Of a DNA stretch of 64,000 nucleotides, positions 34,416-43,576 are shown one piece after another. The DNA is from JBBREP01 sp963716525 (GTDB lineage Bacteria; Actinomycetota; Acidimicrobiia; IMCC26256; PALSA-610). Position numbers and translations under genes: made by a program. The stretch lies in NCBI GenBank assembly GCA_963716525.1, contig OY970315.1:62001-126000 (forward strand), written 5' to 3'. The notes under the pieces are model-generated. The model did not search any database, was not told the DNA's origin, and was given only the letters and a program-made list of their open reading frames with translations. The stretch's first letter is position 1; each line of letters begins with the position of its first letter.

Positions 34416-35867
34416 CTACCGATCGTCGACGACAGCGGTGACGAAGCGCTGGAGTTGGCGGAGGTTGCGGCACTCGAACGCGCCGTCGCAGTGCACCGCG
34501 TAGTCGGAGATGATCGAGTCGCCGGTGTCCCAGTAGCTGCGCGGCTCGGGATCGAGCCAGTAGAGGCGGCGGGCGCGCTTGCGAACCTCGGCGAGCGTCC
34601 ACGCCTGCGCGGCGTGATAGTTGTTGCGCGCGTCGCCGAGGACGATCACCGACGTCTTCCGCGTGACCTCCGTGACGTGCTCGTTGTGCCACACCTCGAA
34701 CGCGTGGCCGTAGTCGGAGTGCCCGTCAACCCACACCACGTCGGCCTCGGTGTTCACCCGGTGAATGGCATCGCCGATGTCGTCGGACTCTTCGAAGAAC
34801 CGCGTGACCTCGTCGATGCCGTCGATGAACACCCATGACCGCACCCGTGAGAACTCGCTCTGCATCGCGTACACGAACTGGAGCGTGAAGCGGGCGAAGC
34901 TCGCGACCGAGCCGGAGATGTCGGCGATCACCATGATCTCCGGTTTGTGCGGCCTCGGGTGCTTGAAGCGCGGCTCGGCCGGTACGCCGCCATAGCTGAG
35001 CGAGTGCCGCACAGTCTGGCGGAAGTCGAGCGTGCCGCGGTTGCGGCGCCGGCGCCGCTGCGCGAGGCGGGCCGCGAGCGCACGCGTGAGCGGGTAGATC
35101 GAGCGCTGCAGCTGCTGCATCTCGTCACGCGAGGCGTGCATGAAGTCGACGTCCTCGGGCAGAGGCTTCCGCAACGTGCGGGCCATTGCCTCCACGCCGC
35201 GGTCGGCCACGAGCCGCCGGCGGATCTCGGCTTCGATGAGCTCCTTCAACATCTGCAGGCGGGCGTCGAACTCCTCGCGGGCGAGACGATCGTCGAACTG
35301 ACCCTCCCCCACCTCGCCCGCATCCTGGGCGCGCTGCATCATCTGGCCCACCAGACCCTCGGCGTCGAGTTGCCGCAGGGTCCGGTAGAGGTAGTACGCG
35401 CCGCCTACCGGGCGGCCCGGCTCCATCCCGGCGAAGCGGCTCACCGCGGCACCCGCGATCTGCCGCAACATCTCACGATCCATGTTCATCAGCGCGTCGA
35501 GCAACATGCGCGCGAGCTGCTCGTTGTCGACGTCGCCCATCGCGCCGCCGCCCTCCATGGCGGCCATCAGCTCGTCGAGGCTCATCGACTCGGCATCGGA
35601 GCCCTCCTCGCCTTCGCCCTTCGGCGCGACGCCGGTGGAGTGGAGCGAGAAGTACACGTCGAAGACCGTCTCGAACACCTTGAAGTGCCCGTGGTGCTTC
35701 ACGAGCGTGGCGCCGAGCGCCGCCTTGAGCGCCTCACGGTCGTCGAGCGGCACATGCTCCACCGCTCGCATCGCGTCGAGGTTCTCGGTCATGCTCACCG
35801 GCAGACCCGCCGCGCGCAGCTCGTGCACGAACCCCTGGAACGCGTCGAACAGCGTCTCCGTCTGCAT
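34416..35867 (-). CDS. VWA-domain protein (CoxE-like)
   Basis: A 483-residue protein. The N-terminal 260 residues are helical (FVHELRAAGLPVSMTENLDA, LVKHHGHFKVFETVFDVYFS). The C-terminal domain is a von Willebrand A fold with MVIADISGSVASFARFTLQF (MIDAS DxSxS), SDYGHAFEVW and VIVLGDARNNYH. Such CoxE-like proteins act with a MoxR ATPase as a chaperone-like metal or cofactor insertase. ATG 35867 overlaps the moxR stop by one base. Unlike the cox operon, no molybdenum dehydrogenase is adjacent; the upstream gene is proA. The client is unknown. Confidence 0.85.
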   Translation of the reverse strand: MQTETLFDAFQGFVHELRAAGLPVSMTENLDAMRAVEHVPLDDREALKAALGATLVKHHGHFKVFETVFDVYFSLHSTGVAPKGEGEEGSDAESMSLDELMAAMEGGGAMGDVDNEQLARMLLDALMNMDREMLRQIAGAAVSRFAGMEPGRPVGGAYYLYRTLRQLDAEGLVGQMMQRAQDAGEVGEGQFDDRLAREEFDARLQMLKELIEAEIRRRLVADRGVEAMARTLRKPLPEDVDFMHASRDEMQQLQRSIYPLTRALAARLAQRRRRRNRGTLDFRQTVRHSLSYGGVPAEPRFKHPRPHKPEIMVIADISGSVASFARFTLQFVYAMQSEFSRVRSWVFIDGIDEVTRFFEESDDIGDAIHRVNTEADVVWVDGHSDYGHAFEVWHNEHVTEVTRKTSVIVLGDARNNYHAAQAWTLAEVRKRARRLYWLDPEPRSYWDTGDSIISDYAVHCDGAFECRNLRQLQRFVTAVVDDR

Positions 35868-36778
35868 CAACGCGCCGCGGCGGTGCCGCGCAACGGGGTG
35901 GTGGGGCCGTCGACACCGAGCTCCTTGCGCGCCTTTTGGATGTCGCCCTGATACTTGAGCAGCACGTGGAGCGTCTCGCCGATCGTGTCGGTGTCGATCT
36001 GGCTGCGACCGAGGTAGAGCAGGGTGCGGGCCCAGTCGATGGTCTCCGAGATCGACGGAGCCTTCTTCAGATCGAGGTTGCGGATCGAGCTGACGATCTT
36101 TGCCACCTGCTCGGCCAGCGCGGCGTCGATCTCGGGCACCCGAACCCGCACGATCTCCTCCTCGCGCTCGAGCGTGGGGTAGTCGATGTGCAGGTAGAGG
36201 CAGCGCCGCTTCAACGCCTCCGACAGCTCGCGCGTGTTGTTCGACGTGAGGAACACGATCGGCCGCACCGGTTGTGACGCGGTGATCGTGCCCAGCTCCG
36301 GGATCGACACCTGGAAGTCGGAGAGCACCTCGAGCAGCAGGGCCTCGGTCTCGATCTCGATGCGGTCGACCTCGTCGATCAGCAACACGACCGGTTCGGT
36401 GGCCCGGATCGCCTCGAGCAGCGGGCGCGTGAGGAGGAAGGCGTCGGAGAAGATGTCGGTCTCGACGGTGGACCAGTCGCGCTCGTGCTCGCGGTCGGCC
36501 TGGATCCGCAGGAGCTGCTTCTTGTAGTTCCATTCGTAGAGGGCCTTGGCCTCGTCGAGCCCCTCGTAGCACTGCAACCGGATCAGGCGACTGCCGGTGA
36601 TCGACGCCACGGCCTTGGCGAGCTCGGTCTTGCCGACGCCCGCGGGGCCCTCGATCAGCACCGGCTTCTCGAGCTTGTCGGCGAGGAACACCACGCCGGC
36701 GATGCTCGCGTCGCTCAAATAGTCGGCACCGCGCAGGCGGTCGATCACCTGCGCCACCGAATCGAACCGGTCGGCCAT
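35867..36778 (-). CDS. MoxR-family AAA+ ATPase
   Basis: A 303-residue AAA+ ATPase: Walker A LIEGPAGVGKTELAKAVA, Walker B VVLLIDEVDRIE, sensor 1 IVFLTSNNTRELSEALKRRC with the arginine finger. Length and order match MoxR/CoxD proteins, which remodel complexes together with a VWA partner. It overlaps both neighbours by one base (TGATG), proA upstream and the VWA gene downstream, so the three are translated together. The link to proline synthesis may be positional only. Confidence 0.9.
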   Translation of the reverse strand: MADRFDSVAQVIDRLRGADYLSDASIAGVVFLADKLEKPVLIEGPAGVGKTELAKAVASITGSRLIRLQCYEGLDEAKALYEWNYKKQLLRIQADREHERDWSTVETDIFSDAFLLTRPLLEAIRATEPVVLLIDEVDRIEIETEALLLEVLSDFQVSIPELGTITASQPVRPIVFLTSNNTRELSEALKRRCLYLHIDYPTLEREEEIVRVRVPEIDAALAEQVAKIVSSIRNLDLKKAPSISETIDWARTLLYLGRSQIDTDTIGETLHVLLKYQGDIQKARKELGVDGPTTPLRGTAAAR

Positions 36779-38028
36779 CAGCTTCGAACCTGCCCTTCAC
36801 CCCAGACGAGGTACTTGTACGTGGTGAGCTCGCGCAACCCCATCGGTCCGCGTGCATGGAGCTTCTGCGTGGAGATGCCGATCTCCGCGCCGAAACCGAA
36901 CTGCTCGCCGTCGGTGAAGCGCGTGGACGCGTTCACCACCACGGCAGCGGCGTCGACCTCGCGGGTGAACCGGCGTGCCGCGTCGATGTCGCGGGTGATG
37001 ATGGCCTCGGTGTGCCCCGTGCCGTAGCGATTCACGTGGTCGATCGCACCTTCGAGCGACGGCACCACCGCGATGCTCAACTTCAGGTCGAGGAACTCGC
37101 GCCCGAAGTCGTCGTCGGTGGCCACACTCACATTCGCGCTGAGCCGGCGCGCGGTCGCGTCGCCGACGAGCTCCACGCCTTCGGCGACGAGCGCGTTCGC
37201 GACGACGGGCACGAACGTGCCGGCCACCGCCGAGTGCACCACGAGCGACTCGACCGCGTTGCACACGCTGCTGCGCTGCGTCTTGGCGTTCAGCACCACC
37301 GCGAGCGCCATGTCGAGGTCGGCGTGCTCGTCGACATAGACGTGGCAGTTGCCGTCGCCGTCGAGGATCACGGGCACCGTGGCGTGCTCGCGCATCGACT
37401 GGATGAGCGCGGGCCCGCCCCGGGGGATCAACGCGTCGACGTAGCCGTCGAGCTGCATCACCGCGATCGCGGTGTCGTGCGACGGGTCGTCGACGACGAT
37501 CAGCGCGTCGGGGGGCAGGCCGGCGTCGGCCAGCGCATCGCGCGCGACCGCGCCGATCGCGACGTTCGAGCGCAGGGCCGAACCGCTGCCCCGCAGGATC
37601 GCAGCGTTGGACGACTTGACGCAGAGGCCGAACGCATCGCTCGTGACGTTGGGGCGGTTCTCGTAGATGATCGCCACCACGCCGAGCGGTACCCGCACCC
37701 GCTCGATCAGCAAGCCGTTGGGGCGGCGGTTGCCGTCGAGCACCTCACCGATCGGATCGGCGAGCGCGGCGACGTCACGAAGACCCGCGGCCATCGCATC
37801 GATGCGCGCGTCCGACAGCCGCAGTCGGTCGAGCGGCGAGCCGTGCACACCGGCCCGGGCCGCGGCGTCGAGGTCGGCCTCGTTCGCGGCGAGCAGCTCG
37901 GCGCGCCGCTCGTGCAGCAGCACCGCGCACACCTCGAGCGCGGCGTTCTTGGTGTCGGTGGCCGCGGTGGCGAGCTGCCGGCTCGCGGCACGGGCGCGCC
38001 GTCCGAGCTCGACGGCGCACGACGACAT
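36778..38028 (-). CDS. proA: Gamma-glutamyl phosphate reductase
   Basis: A 416-residue ProA, reducing glutamyl-5-phosphate to glutamate semialdehyde with NADPH in proline synthesis. The catalytic cysteine is in KTQRSSVCNAVESLVVH; IIYENRPNVTSDAFGLCVKS and ILRGSGSALRSN, GGPALIQSMREHATVPVILD and the C-terminal FGFGAEIGISTQKLHARGPM are family signatures. Start ATG 38028 gives MSSCAVELG. It heads the proA-moxR-vwa unit. A palindromic operator-like site lies 15 bases upstream of its start. proB is separate, about 2.6 kb upstream, beside obgE. Confidence 0.95.
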   Translation of the reverse strand: MSSCAVELGRRARAASRQLATAATDTKNAALEVCAVLLHERRAELLAANEADLDAAARAGVHGSPLDRLRLSDARIDAMAAGLRDVAALADPIGEVLDGNRRPNGLLIERVRVPLGVVAIIYENRPNVTSDAFGLCVKSSNAAILRGSGSALRSNVAIGAVARDALADAGLPPDALIVVDDPSHDTAIAVMQLDGYVDALIPRGGPALIQSMREHATVPVILDGDGNCHVYVDEHADLDMALAVVLNAKTQRSSVCNAVESLVVHSAVAGTFVPVVANALVAEGVELVGDATARRLSANVSVATDDDFGREFLDLKLSIAVVPSLEGAIDHVNRYGTGHTEAIITRDIDAARRFTREVDAAAVVVNASTRFTDGEQFGFGAEIGISTQKLHARGPMGLRELTTYKYLVWGEGQVRS

Positions 38029-38042
38029 CGGATCAGCGTACC

Positions 38043-38060
38043 CTTGACCGTTCGGTCAAG
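38043..38060. promoter_or_regulatory. TetR-type operator-like palindrome
   Basis: CTTGACCG-TT-CGGTCAAG is a perfect 8-base-arm palindrome between the divergent proA and 38091 genes. The GACCGnnCGGTC core is typical of TetR-family operators. No TetR gene is present in the window. Confidence 0.5.
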
Positions 38061-38090
38061 ACCCATTGGTTTCCGGCGGAGGCGGCCCCA

Positions 38091-39234
38091 TGCTGTCCAG
38101 GTTCGACGACTACCCCGTGCACCAGACCGCCGCGCCGATCGCGCACCCGGCCACCGGTGACCGCAACGCCTACGACCGCTACTGGTTCAACGGCTTCCGC
38201 GGCCCCGACGACGGCTCGGGCGCCTTCTACTTCGGGATCGGTGCCGCGCTCTACCCGAACCTCGGCATCCTCGACTGCGGCCTCAGCATCGTGCGCGACG
38301 GCGAGCAGCACGCGTTCCACGCGTCGCGCCGCGCACCGCGCGCGAACCCACCGACTTGCGTGTCGGGCCGTTCGACATCGACGTGATCGAGCCGATGCGG
38401 CGCATCCGCGTCACCGTCGATCCGAACGACACCGGCATCGCGGCCGACCTCACGTTCACCGCGCGCACCGCATGCGTGGAAGAGGGCCGCCAGACCACCA
38501 GTGGCGGCGGGCGCCGCCTCGTGATGGACGTCACCCGCTTCGCGCAGTTCGGCCATTGGGACGGTTGGATCGAGTACGCCGGCGAGCGCGTCGAGATCGA
38601 CCGCGCGCACGTGCGTGGCGTGAAGGACCGCAGCTGGGGCGTGCGCCCCATCGCCGGACCCGATCCCGCGCTGGCGCCGGCGCCGCCGGGCGACCTCCAG
38701 GTGTTCTTCCTCTGGGCGCCGATCCATTGGAACGACCGCTGCACGCACTTCGGCGCGTTCGAGAACAAGCAGGGCCGGATGTGGCACTTCGACGGTGCGA
38801 TCCTTCCCGTGTACGACGATCCCGGCGCGATCCCGGGCAGCGAGGATCCTGGCACCGAGATCCTCGCGGCCGGTGAGCACGAGATCGACTACCTGCCGGG
38901 CACACGCCGCGCCGGGCACGCCACGATCACGCTCGTGCACCAGGACGGCCGGCGCGAGGAGATCGCCCTCGAGCCGCTGCTGTGCTTCCGGATGAAGGGC
39001 ATCGGCTACATGCACCCCGAATGGGGTCACGGCATGTGGAAGGGTGAGCTCGCGGTGGGCGGCGAGTCGTGGAAGTGCGACGAGATCGATGCGACCGCGA
39101 TCGAGAACCAGCACATCCAGCAAGTGGTGCGGGCTCGCTGCGGCGACGAGGTGGGCCTCGGCGTGCTGGAGCAGATCAGCTTCGGTCCCCACGAGCGCTA
39201 CGGCTTCACATCCATTCTCGACATGGCGAAGTAG
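38091..39234 (+). CDS. Conserved protein of unknown function, frameshifted
   Basis: A protein of about 380 residues. The first frame from ATG 38091 reads LSRFDDYPVHQTAAPIAHPA and FYFGIGAALYPNLGILDCGL; near 38345 it shifts to LRVGPFDIDVIEPMRRIRVT, IAADLTFTARTACVEEGRQT, VKDRSWGVRPI and FFLWAPIHWNDRCTHFGAFE. The pattern is that of a double lipocalin-like protein common in actinobacteria with steroid or hydrocarbon catabolism, resembling CrtC/AttH folds. Its function is not known. A GGCGGAGG stretch precedes the ATG. The break lies in a CGCGCG run and is probably a sequencing error. The operator-like site just upstream may control it. Confidence 0.7.
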
Positions 39235-39258
39235 TCGCGGCCGTAGATTGAGCCGGGC

Positions 39259-40503
39259 ATGCCCCGGCTCATGGTCGACACCACGCCGCTGCGCGTGTCG
39301 CGCGACTTCCGGCGCCTGTGGTGCGGGCAGGCGGTGTCGTTCCTCGGCACCACGATGACCACGGCCGCGCTGCCCCTGCAGGTGTTCCGCCTCACCGGCT
39401 CGTCGGTCATGGTCGGCCTGCTCGGCGCGGCACAGCTCGTACCGATGCTCGTGTGCTCGATCGGGGGCGGCGCGCTCGCCGACAGCATCGACAAGCGCCG
39501 GCTGCTGCTCGGCGTGACCGTGGCCTCGCTCACCTGCTCGACCGCCCTCGCCGCGAACGCCGCGCTCGGCCACCCGCAGGTGTGGCTGCTGTTCGTGCTC
39601 GGGGCGATCAACAGCGGGCTGCTGGCCACCACCTTCCCGGTGCTGCGTTCCCTCCTCCCACTCTTGATCGAGCCCGAGCTCCGACCGGCCGCATACGCGC
39701 TGCAAACCACCTACGGCACGTTCGGCATGATGATCGGGCCCGCCGCCGGCGGTGTGCTGATCGCGGCGATCGGCTTCTCGCAGATGTACGCCGTCGACGT
39801 CACCACGTATGTGCTGGCGTTCGTGATCTTCTTCGGTCTCGCGGCGTCGCCGCCGATCGGTGCGGCGCGCCGGGCGTCGTTCTCGACCGTGATCGAAGGC
39901 GTTCGCTTCCTGCACGGCCACTCGGTGATCAAGAGCGTGTTCGCCATCGACCTGCTGGCGATGGTGTTCGGCATGCCGCGCGCGCTGTTCCCCGCGTTGA
40001 CCGCGCGCCTGGGTGGCGGGCCCACGCTGTACGGCTTCATGCTGTCGTCGGTCGCCGCCGGCGCGTTCCTCGCCGCGATCACGAGCGGGTGGACCGGACA
40101 CGTCCGCAGGCAGGGCCGCGCGGTGATCATGTGCGTCGCGCTGTGGGGGCTCGCGATCACTGTCGCGGGCTTCGCGCACGACGCGATCCTCGTGCTCGCG
40201 CTCTTCGCGGTCGCGGGAGGCGCCGACATGATCTCGGGCGTGTACCGATCCGCGATCGCGGCCGACGTGACGCCCGACGAGCTGCGCGGGCGCATCAGCG
40301 GGGTGGAGATCGCGGTGTACGGCGGCGGGCCGGTGCTCGGCGACGTCGAGGCCGGCCTGGTGGGCGGGCTGGTGAGCGTGCCGTTCGCGATCGTGTCCGG
40401 TGGCATCGCGTGCATCGCCGGCGCCGCGGTGTTCGCCGCCAAGGTCCCGAGCTTCGCCCACTACCGGCCGCACTACATGCGGTCGACCGTCCCCCGCGGC
40501 TGA
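39259..40503 (+). CDS. MFS transporter, EntS-like (12 helices)
   Basis: A 414-residue major facilitator with 12 predicted helices, most like the enterobactin exporter EntS/MFS_3 group: FRRLWCGQAVSFLGTTMTTA at the N-terminus, GGGALADSIDKRRLLLG (motif A), YGTFGMMIGPAAGGVLIAA, and the second-half motif-A equivalent DELRGRISGVEIAVYGGGPV. ATG 39259 follows TAGATT by 9 bases. It lies 24 bases after the unknown gene and may be transcribed with it or from its own promoter. Substrate unknown. A strong hairpin follows its stop. Confidence 0.82.
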   Translation: MPRLMVDTTPLRVSRDFRRLWCGQAVSFLGTTMTTAALPLQVFRLTGSSVMVGLLGAAQLVPMLVCSIGGGALADSIDKRRLLLGVTVASLTCSTALAANAALGHPQVWLLFVLGAINSGLLATTFPVLRSLLPLLIEPELRPAAYALQTTYGTFGMMIGPAAGGVLIAAIGFSQMYAVDVTTYVLAFVIFFGLAASPPIGAARRASFSTVIEGVRFLHGHSVIKSVFAIDLLAMVFGMPRALFPALTARLGGGPTLYGFMLSSVAAGAFLAAITSGWTGHVRRQGRAVIMCVALWGLAITVAGFAHDAILVLALFAVAGGADMISGVYRSAIAADVTPDELRGRISGVEIAVYGGGPVLGDVEAGLVGGLVSVPFAIVSGGIACIAGAAVFAAKVPSFAHYRPHYMRSTVPRG

Positions 40504-40520
40504 GCCGGCTGCGCCAGCTC

Positions 40521-40573
40521 CCGTTCTCGGTGCAATTGACGGCGATAGTCGCGGTCGTATGCACCGAGAACGG
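40521..40573. terminator. Hairpin between convergent MFS and proB genes
   Basis: Arms CCGTTCTCGGTGCA (40521-40534) and its complement (40560-40573) are perfect over 14 bases with a 25-base loop. The arm sequence TCTCGGTGCA recurs in the hairpin at 61855-61898. Confidence 0.6.
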
Positions 40574-40588
40574 TCGTAGAGGGCAGGG

Positions 40589-41677
40589 TCAGGGCAGCAG
40601 CACGAGGTCGTCGCGGTGGATCACCTCGTTGGGCGCGCCGTCGGGAAGGTCGCCGGTTCGCCGGCCCGCCACCGCGCGCAGGTCGTCGCCCGAGTAGCAC
40701 GACAGGCCCTTGGCGAAGACCTCGCGGTCGGGTCCGATCACCTCGACCGGTGCCTCGACGTCGAAGCTGCCCTCCACGGCGCGCACACCGGCCGCGAGCA
40801 GCGAACGGCCGTGGTGCAGCAGCACGTCGCGCGCACCGGCATCGACGATCACGCGCCCCTGCGCGGGTTGCGCGAACGCGATCCACAGCTTGCGCGCCGA
40901 CAGGCGTGCCTCGCGCGCCTGCACCACGGTGCCCACCCCTGGGCGAGCGGCCAGCGCGCCGCGCACGACGTCGGGCTCGGTCGCGCTCGCGATCACCGCC
41001 CGCACGCCCGACCAGGCGGCCATCTTCGCGGCGGCGAGCTTGCTCGCCATGCCACCCGAGCCGTGCGCCGACCGGCTGCCGCCGGCGACCGCTTGCAGCT
41101 TGTCGAACTCGACGATCTCCTCCACGAGCGAGGCCCGCTCGTCCACCCGCGGATCGGTGGTGAACAGCCCACGCGTATCGGTGAGCAGCGCCAGCGTCTC
41201 GGCGCGCAGCATGTTGGCCACGAGCGCGGCGAGCAGGTCGTTGTCGCCGTAGCGGATCTCGTCGTCGGCGACCGTGTCGTTCTCGTTCACGACCGGGAGC
41301 ACGCCGAGCTCGAGCAGCCGCTCGAACGTGCCGCGCGCGTGTAGGTACTGGGAGCGGTGCGCGAAGTCGTACGGCGTGAGCAGCACCTGCCCGGTGACGA
41401 TGCCGTGCCGTTCGAGCCGCGCGCCGAGGCGAGCGACGAGGCGGGGCTGGCCGACGGCTGCGATCGCCTGCAGCACACCGATGTCGGTGGGGCGGCGATC
41501 GAGTCCGAGCGCGGGAAGTCCGGCCGCGACCGCACCCGATGCCACGAGCACGATCTGCCAGCCGTCCCGGCGCGCCGCGGCGACGTCGTCGCACAGCTTG
41601 GTGAGCGCGTCGTCGTCGATCGCGCCGCTCTCGCCCGTGAGCGACGAGGTCCCGACCTTCACAACCGCAGTGCTCAC
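40589..41677 (-). CDS. proB: Glutamate 5-kinase
   Basis: A 362-residue ProB: amino-acid-kinase domain (VVKVGTSSLTGESGAI, VLVASGAVAAGLPALGL, VLPVVNENDTVADDEIRYGD, GSGGMASKLAAAKMA) followed by a PUA domain (RVIVDAGARDVLLHHGRSLL, EVFAKGLSCYSGDDL). It phosphorylates glutamate, the first step to proline, and is normally inhibited by proline through the kinase domain. GTG 41677 overlaps the obgE stop (GTGA). obgE-proB is the usual actinobacterial order. Confidence 0.95.
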   Translation of the reverse strand: MSTAVVKVGTSSLTGESGAIDDDALTKLCDDVAAARRDGWQIVLVASGAVAAGLPALGLDRRPTDIGVLQAIAAVGQPRLVARLGARLERHGIVTGQVLLTPYDFAHRSQYLHARGTFERLLELGVLPVVNENDTVADDEIRYGDNDLLAALVANMLRAETLALLTDTRGLFTTDPRVDERASLVEEIVEFDKLQAVAGGSRSAHGSGGMASKLAAAKMAAWSGVRAVIASATEPDVVRGALAARPGVGTVVQAREARLSARKLWIAFAQPAQGRVIVDAGARDVLLHHGRSLLAAGVRAVEGSFDVEAPVEVIGPDREVFAKGLSCYSGDDLRAVAGRRTGDLPDGAPNEVIHRDDLVLLP

Positions 41678-42996
41678 AGGAGGTCACCGTGGTACTCGAA
41701 CTCGAGCTCGGCGATGCGGACGGTGTCGCCGTCACCCACGGCCGCCCGTGCGAGCGCGCGGTCGACGCCGAGGCGCCGCAACCGGTCCTGCACGAACATC
41801 ACCGCGTCGGGCTCGGAGAGATCGGACACCGCCACGGCCCGCTCGGCGGCGCGGCCGCGCACACGCCACGCGCGCTCGCCCTCGCGTACCACCACCACGC
41901 CTTCCTCGAGCGGCCGCAGCACCGTCGGGGCCGCAGGGGCCTCGGTCTGCGGTTCCGCACGCGCGCGCACGACGAGCTGCGCGAGGTCGCTGAGCATCTC
42001 GTCGAGCCCATCGTGGGTGACCGCAGAGATCGCGCGCACCTGCGGCCGATCGGACGGCGAGCCGTCGACGACGACCTCGCGCCCCACACCGATGCGGTCG
42101 AGTGCCGCGACGGCGGCCGCGGTTGCCTCGGGCCCGGCAACGTCGCGCTTCGACAGGACGACGAGGCGGGGCCGGTCGAGCAGCTCCGGGCGATACGCCG
42201 AGAGCTCGTGGAGCAGCACGTCGAGCTGTTCGGCCGGCGCGCGCCCGTCGGCCGGCACGAGGTCGAGGAGCAGCAGGAGCACGCGCGCCCGCTCGATGTG
42301 GCGCAGGAAGCGGTGCCCGAGGCCGCGGCCCGCAGCCGCGCCCTCGATGAGGCCGGGGATGTCGGCCACCACGAACTCGTGATCGCGGTGGTGCACCACG
42401 CCGAGGTGCGGCTCGAGCGTGGTGAACGGGTAGTCGGCGATCTTCGGGCGCGCCGCGCTGATCGCCGCGATCAGCGTCGACTTGCCCGCGTTCGGGAAGC
42501 CCACGAGCGCGGCGTCGGCCATGAGCTTGAGCTCGAGCCGCAGCCAGCGCTCCTCGCCGTACTCGCCCTGCTCGGCGAAGTGCGGCGCCCGCCGCCGGTT
42601 CGACAGGAACCGGGCATTGCCGCGCCCGCCGCGCCCGCCGCGCGCCGCGAGATAGCGGTCGCCGTGGTGCACGAGGTCACCGAGGAGGTTGCCGTCGCGG
42701 TCGCGCACCACGGTGCCCTCCGGCACCTCGACCAGGAGATCCTCCGCACCGCGCCCGTGCCGCTTCTGCCCCTGGCCGTGCGTCCCCGACTCCGCCCGCC
42801 GGTGCGGATGGTCGCGGAACGTGAGCAGCGACACCATGTTGCGCGTCGCCACGATCCACACGTCGCCGCCCCGCCCACCGTCACCGCCGTCGGGGCCGCC
42901 CCGCGGCACGTGCGCTTCGCGGCGGAACGACATGCAGCCCGCGCCGCCGTCGCCGCCGCGCACGTTCACCTGGGCCTCGTCGACGAACGTGGACAT
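41674..42996 (-). CDS. obgE: GTPase ObgE/CgtA
   Basis: A 440-residue Obg: the Gly-rich Obg fold (VNVRGGDGGAGCMSFRREAH, PRGGPDGGDGGRGGDVWIVA), the G domain (GFPNAGKSTLIAAISAARPK, FTTLEPHLGVV, VADIPGLIEGAAAGRGLGH, VVLSKRDV) and a C-terminal OCT domain (VMFVQDRLRRLGVDRALARA). It functions in late 50S assembly and stress signalling. I chose ATG 42996 (MSTFVDEAQ) over upstream codons that lie in non-coding repeats. It is translationally coupled to proB. Confidence 0.95.
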   Translation of the reverse strand: MSTFVDEAQVNVRGGDGGAGCMSFRREAHVPRGGPDGGDGGRGGDVWIVATRNMVSLLTFRDHPHRRAESGTHGQGQKRHGRGAEDLLVEVPEGTVVRDRDGNLLGDLVHHGDRYLAARGGRGGRGNARFLSNRRRAPHFAEQGEYGEERWLRLELKLMADAALVGFPNAGKSTLIAAISAARPKIADYPFTTLEPHLGVVHHRDHEFVVADIPGLIEGAAAGRGLGHRFLRHIERARVLLLLLDLVPADGRAPAEQLDVLLHELSAYRPELLDRPRLVVLSKRDVAGPEATAAAVAALDRIGVGREVVVDGSPSDRPQVRAISAVTHDGLDEMLSDLAQLVVRARAEPQTEAPAAPTVLRPLEEGVVVVREGERAWRVRGRAAERAVAVSDLSEPDAVMFVQDRLRRLGVDRALARAAVGDGDTVRIAELEFEYHGDLL

Positions 42997-43017
42997 CACT
43001 ACCACCACCACCCCCGC

Positions 43018-43562
43018 TCGCCTGCGGCTCGCGCCCCCAGGGGCGTTCGGACGCTCGCTCCGCTCGCACGGCTCTTCCGCGCCCGTCTCGCTCCTGTCGA
43101 TTGGTCGCTCTCACTCTCGGCCGTGCGGCCACGCGGGCGGGCCTTCGCTTCGCTCCTGTCGCTCCCGGGCCGCTCCACTCGCCGCGACATCAACACACAG
43201 CCGCCTGCGGCTCGCGCCCCGAGGGGCGTTCGGACGCTCGCTCCGCTCGCACGGCTCCTCCGCGCCCGTCTCGCTCCTCTCGATTGGTCGCTCTCACTCT
43301 CGGCCGTGCGGCCACGCGGGCGGGCCTTCGCTTCGCTCCTGGGCCGCTCCATTCGCCGCGACATCAACACACAGCCGCCTGCGGCTCGCGCCCCCAGGGG
43401 CGTTCGGACGCTCGCTCCACTCGCCGCGACATCAACACACAGCCGCCTGCGGCTCGCGCCCGTCTCGCTCCTGTCGATTGGTCGCTCTCACTCTCGGCCG
43501 TGCGGCCACGCGGGCGGGCCTTCGCTTCGCTCCTGTCGCTCCCGGGCCGCTCCACTCGCCGC
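43018..43562. repeat. Non-coding block of about 180-base tandem repeats
   Basis: Copy 1 (about 43021-43200) and copy 2 (about 43204-43375) are nearly identical; copy 3 (43378-43442) has a large internal deletion and copy 4 (43444-43562) lacks the middle. Shared segments include GGGGCGTTCGGACGCTCG, CTGTCGATTGGTCGCTCTCA and CGCGACATCAACACACAGCC. Parts recur near 21502-21618 and 22620-22660. All frames are open but Arg/Ser-rich, so I see no gene here. It separates obgE from the glycosylase gene. Confidence 0.8.
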
Positions 43563-43576
43563 TGCACGTTGCCAAA

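Noticed and set aside
43018..43562. Coding sequence in the repeat block (all frames open)
   Set aside because: Openness comes from GC-rich repeats; the translations are Arg/Ser-rich, repeat the same peptide in different frames, and have no start signal.
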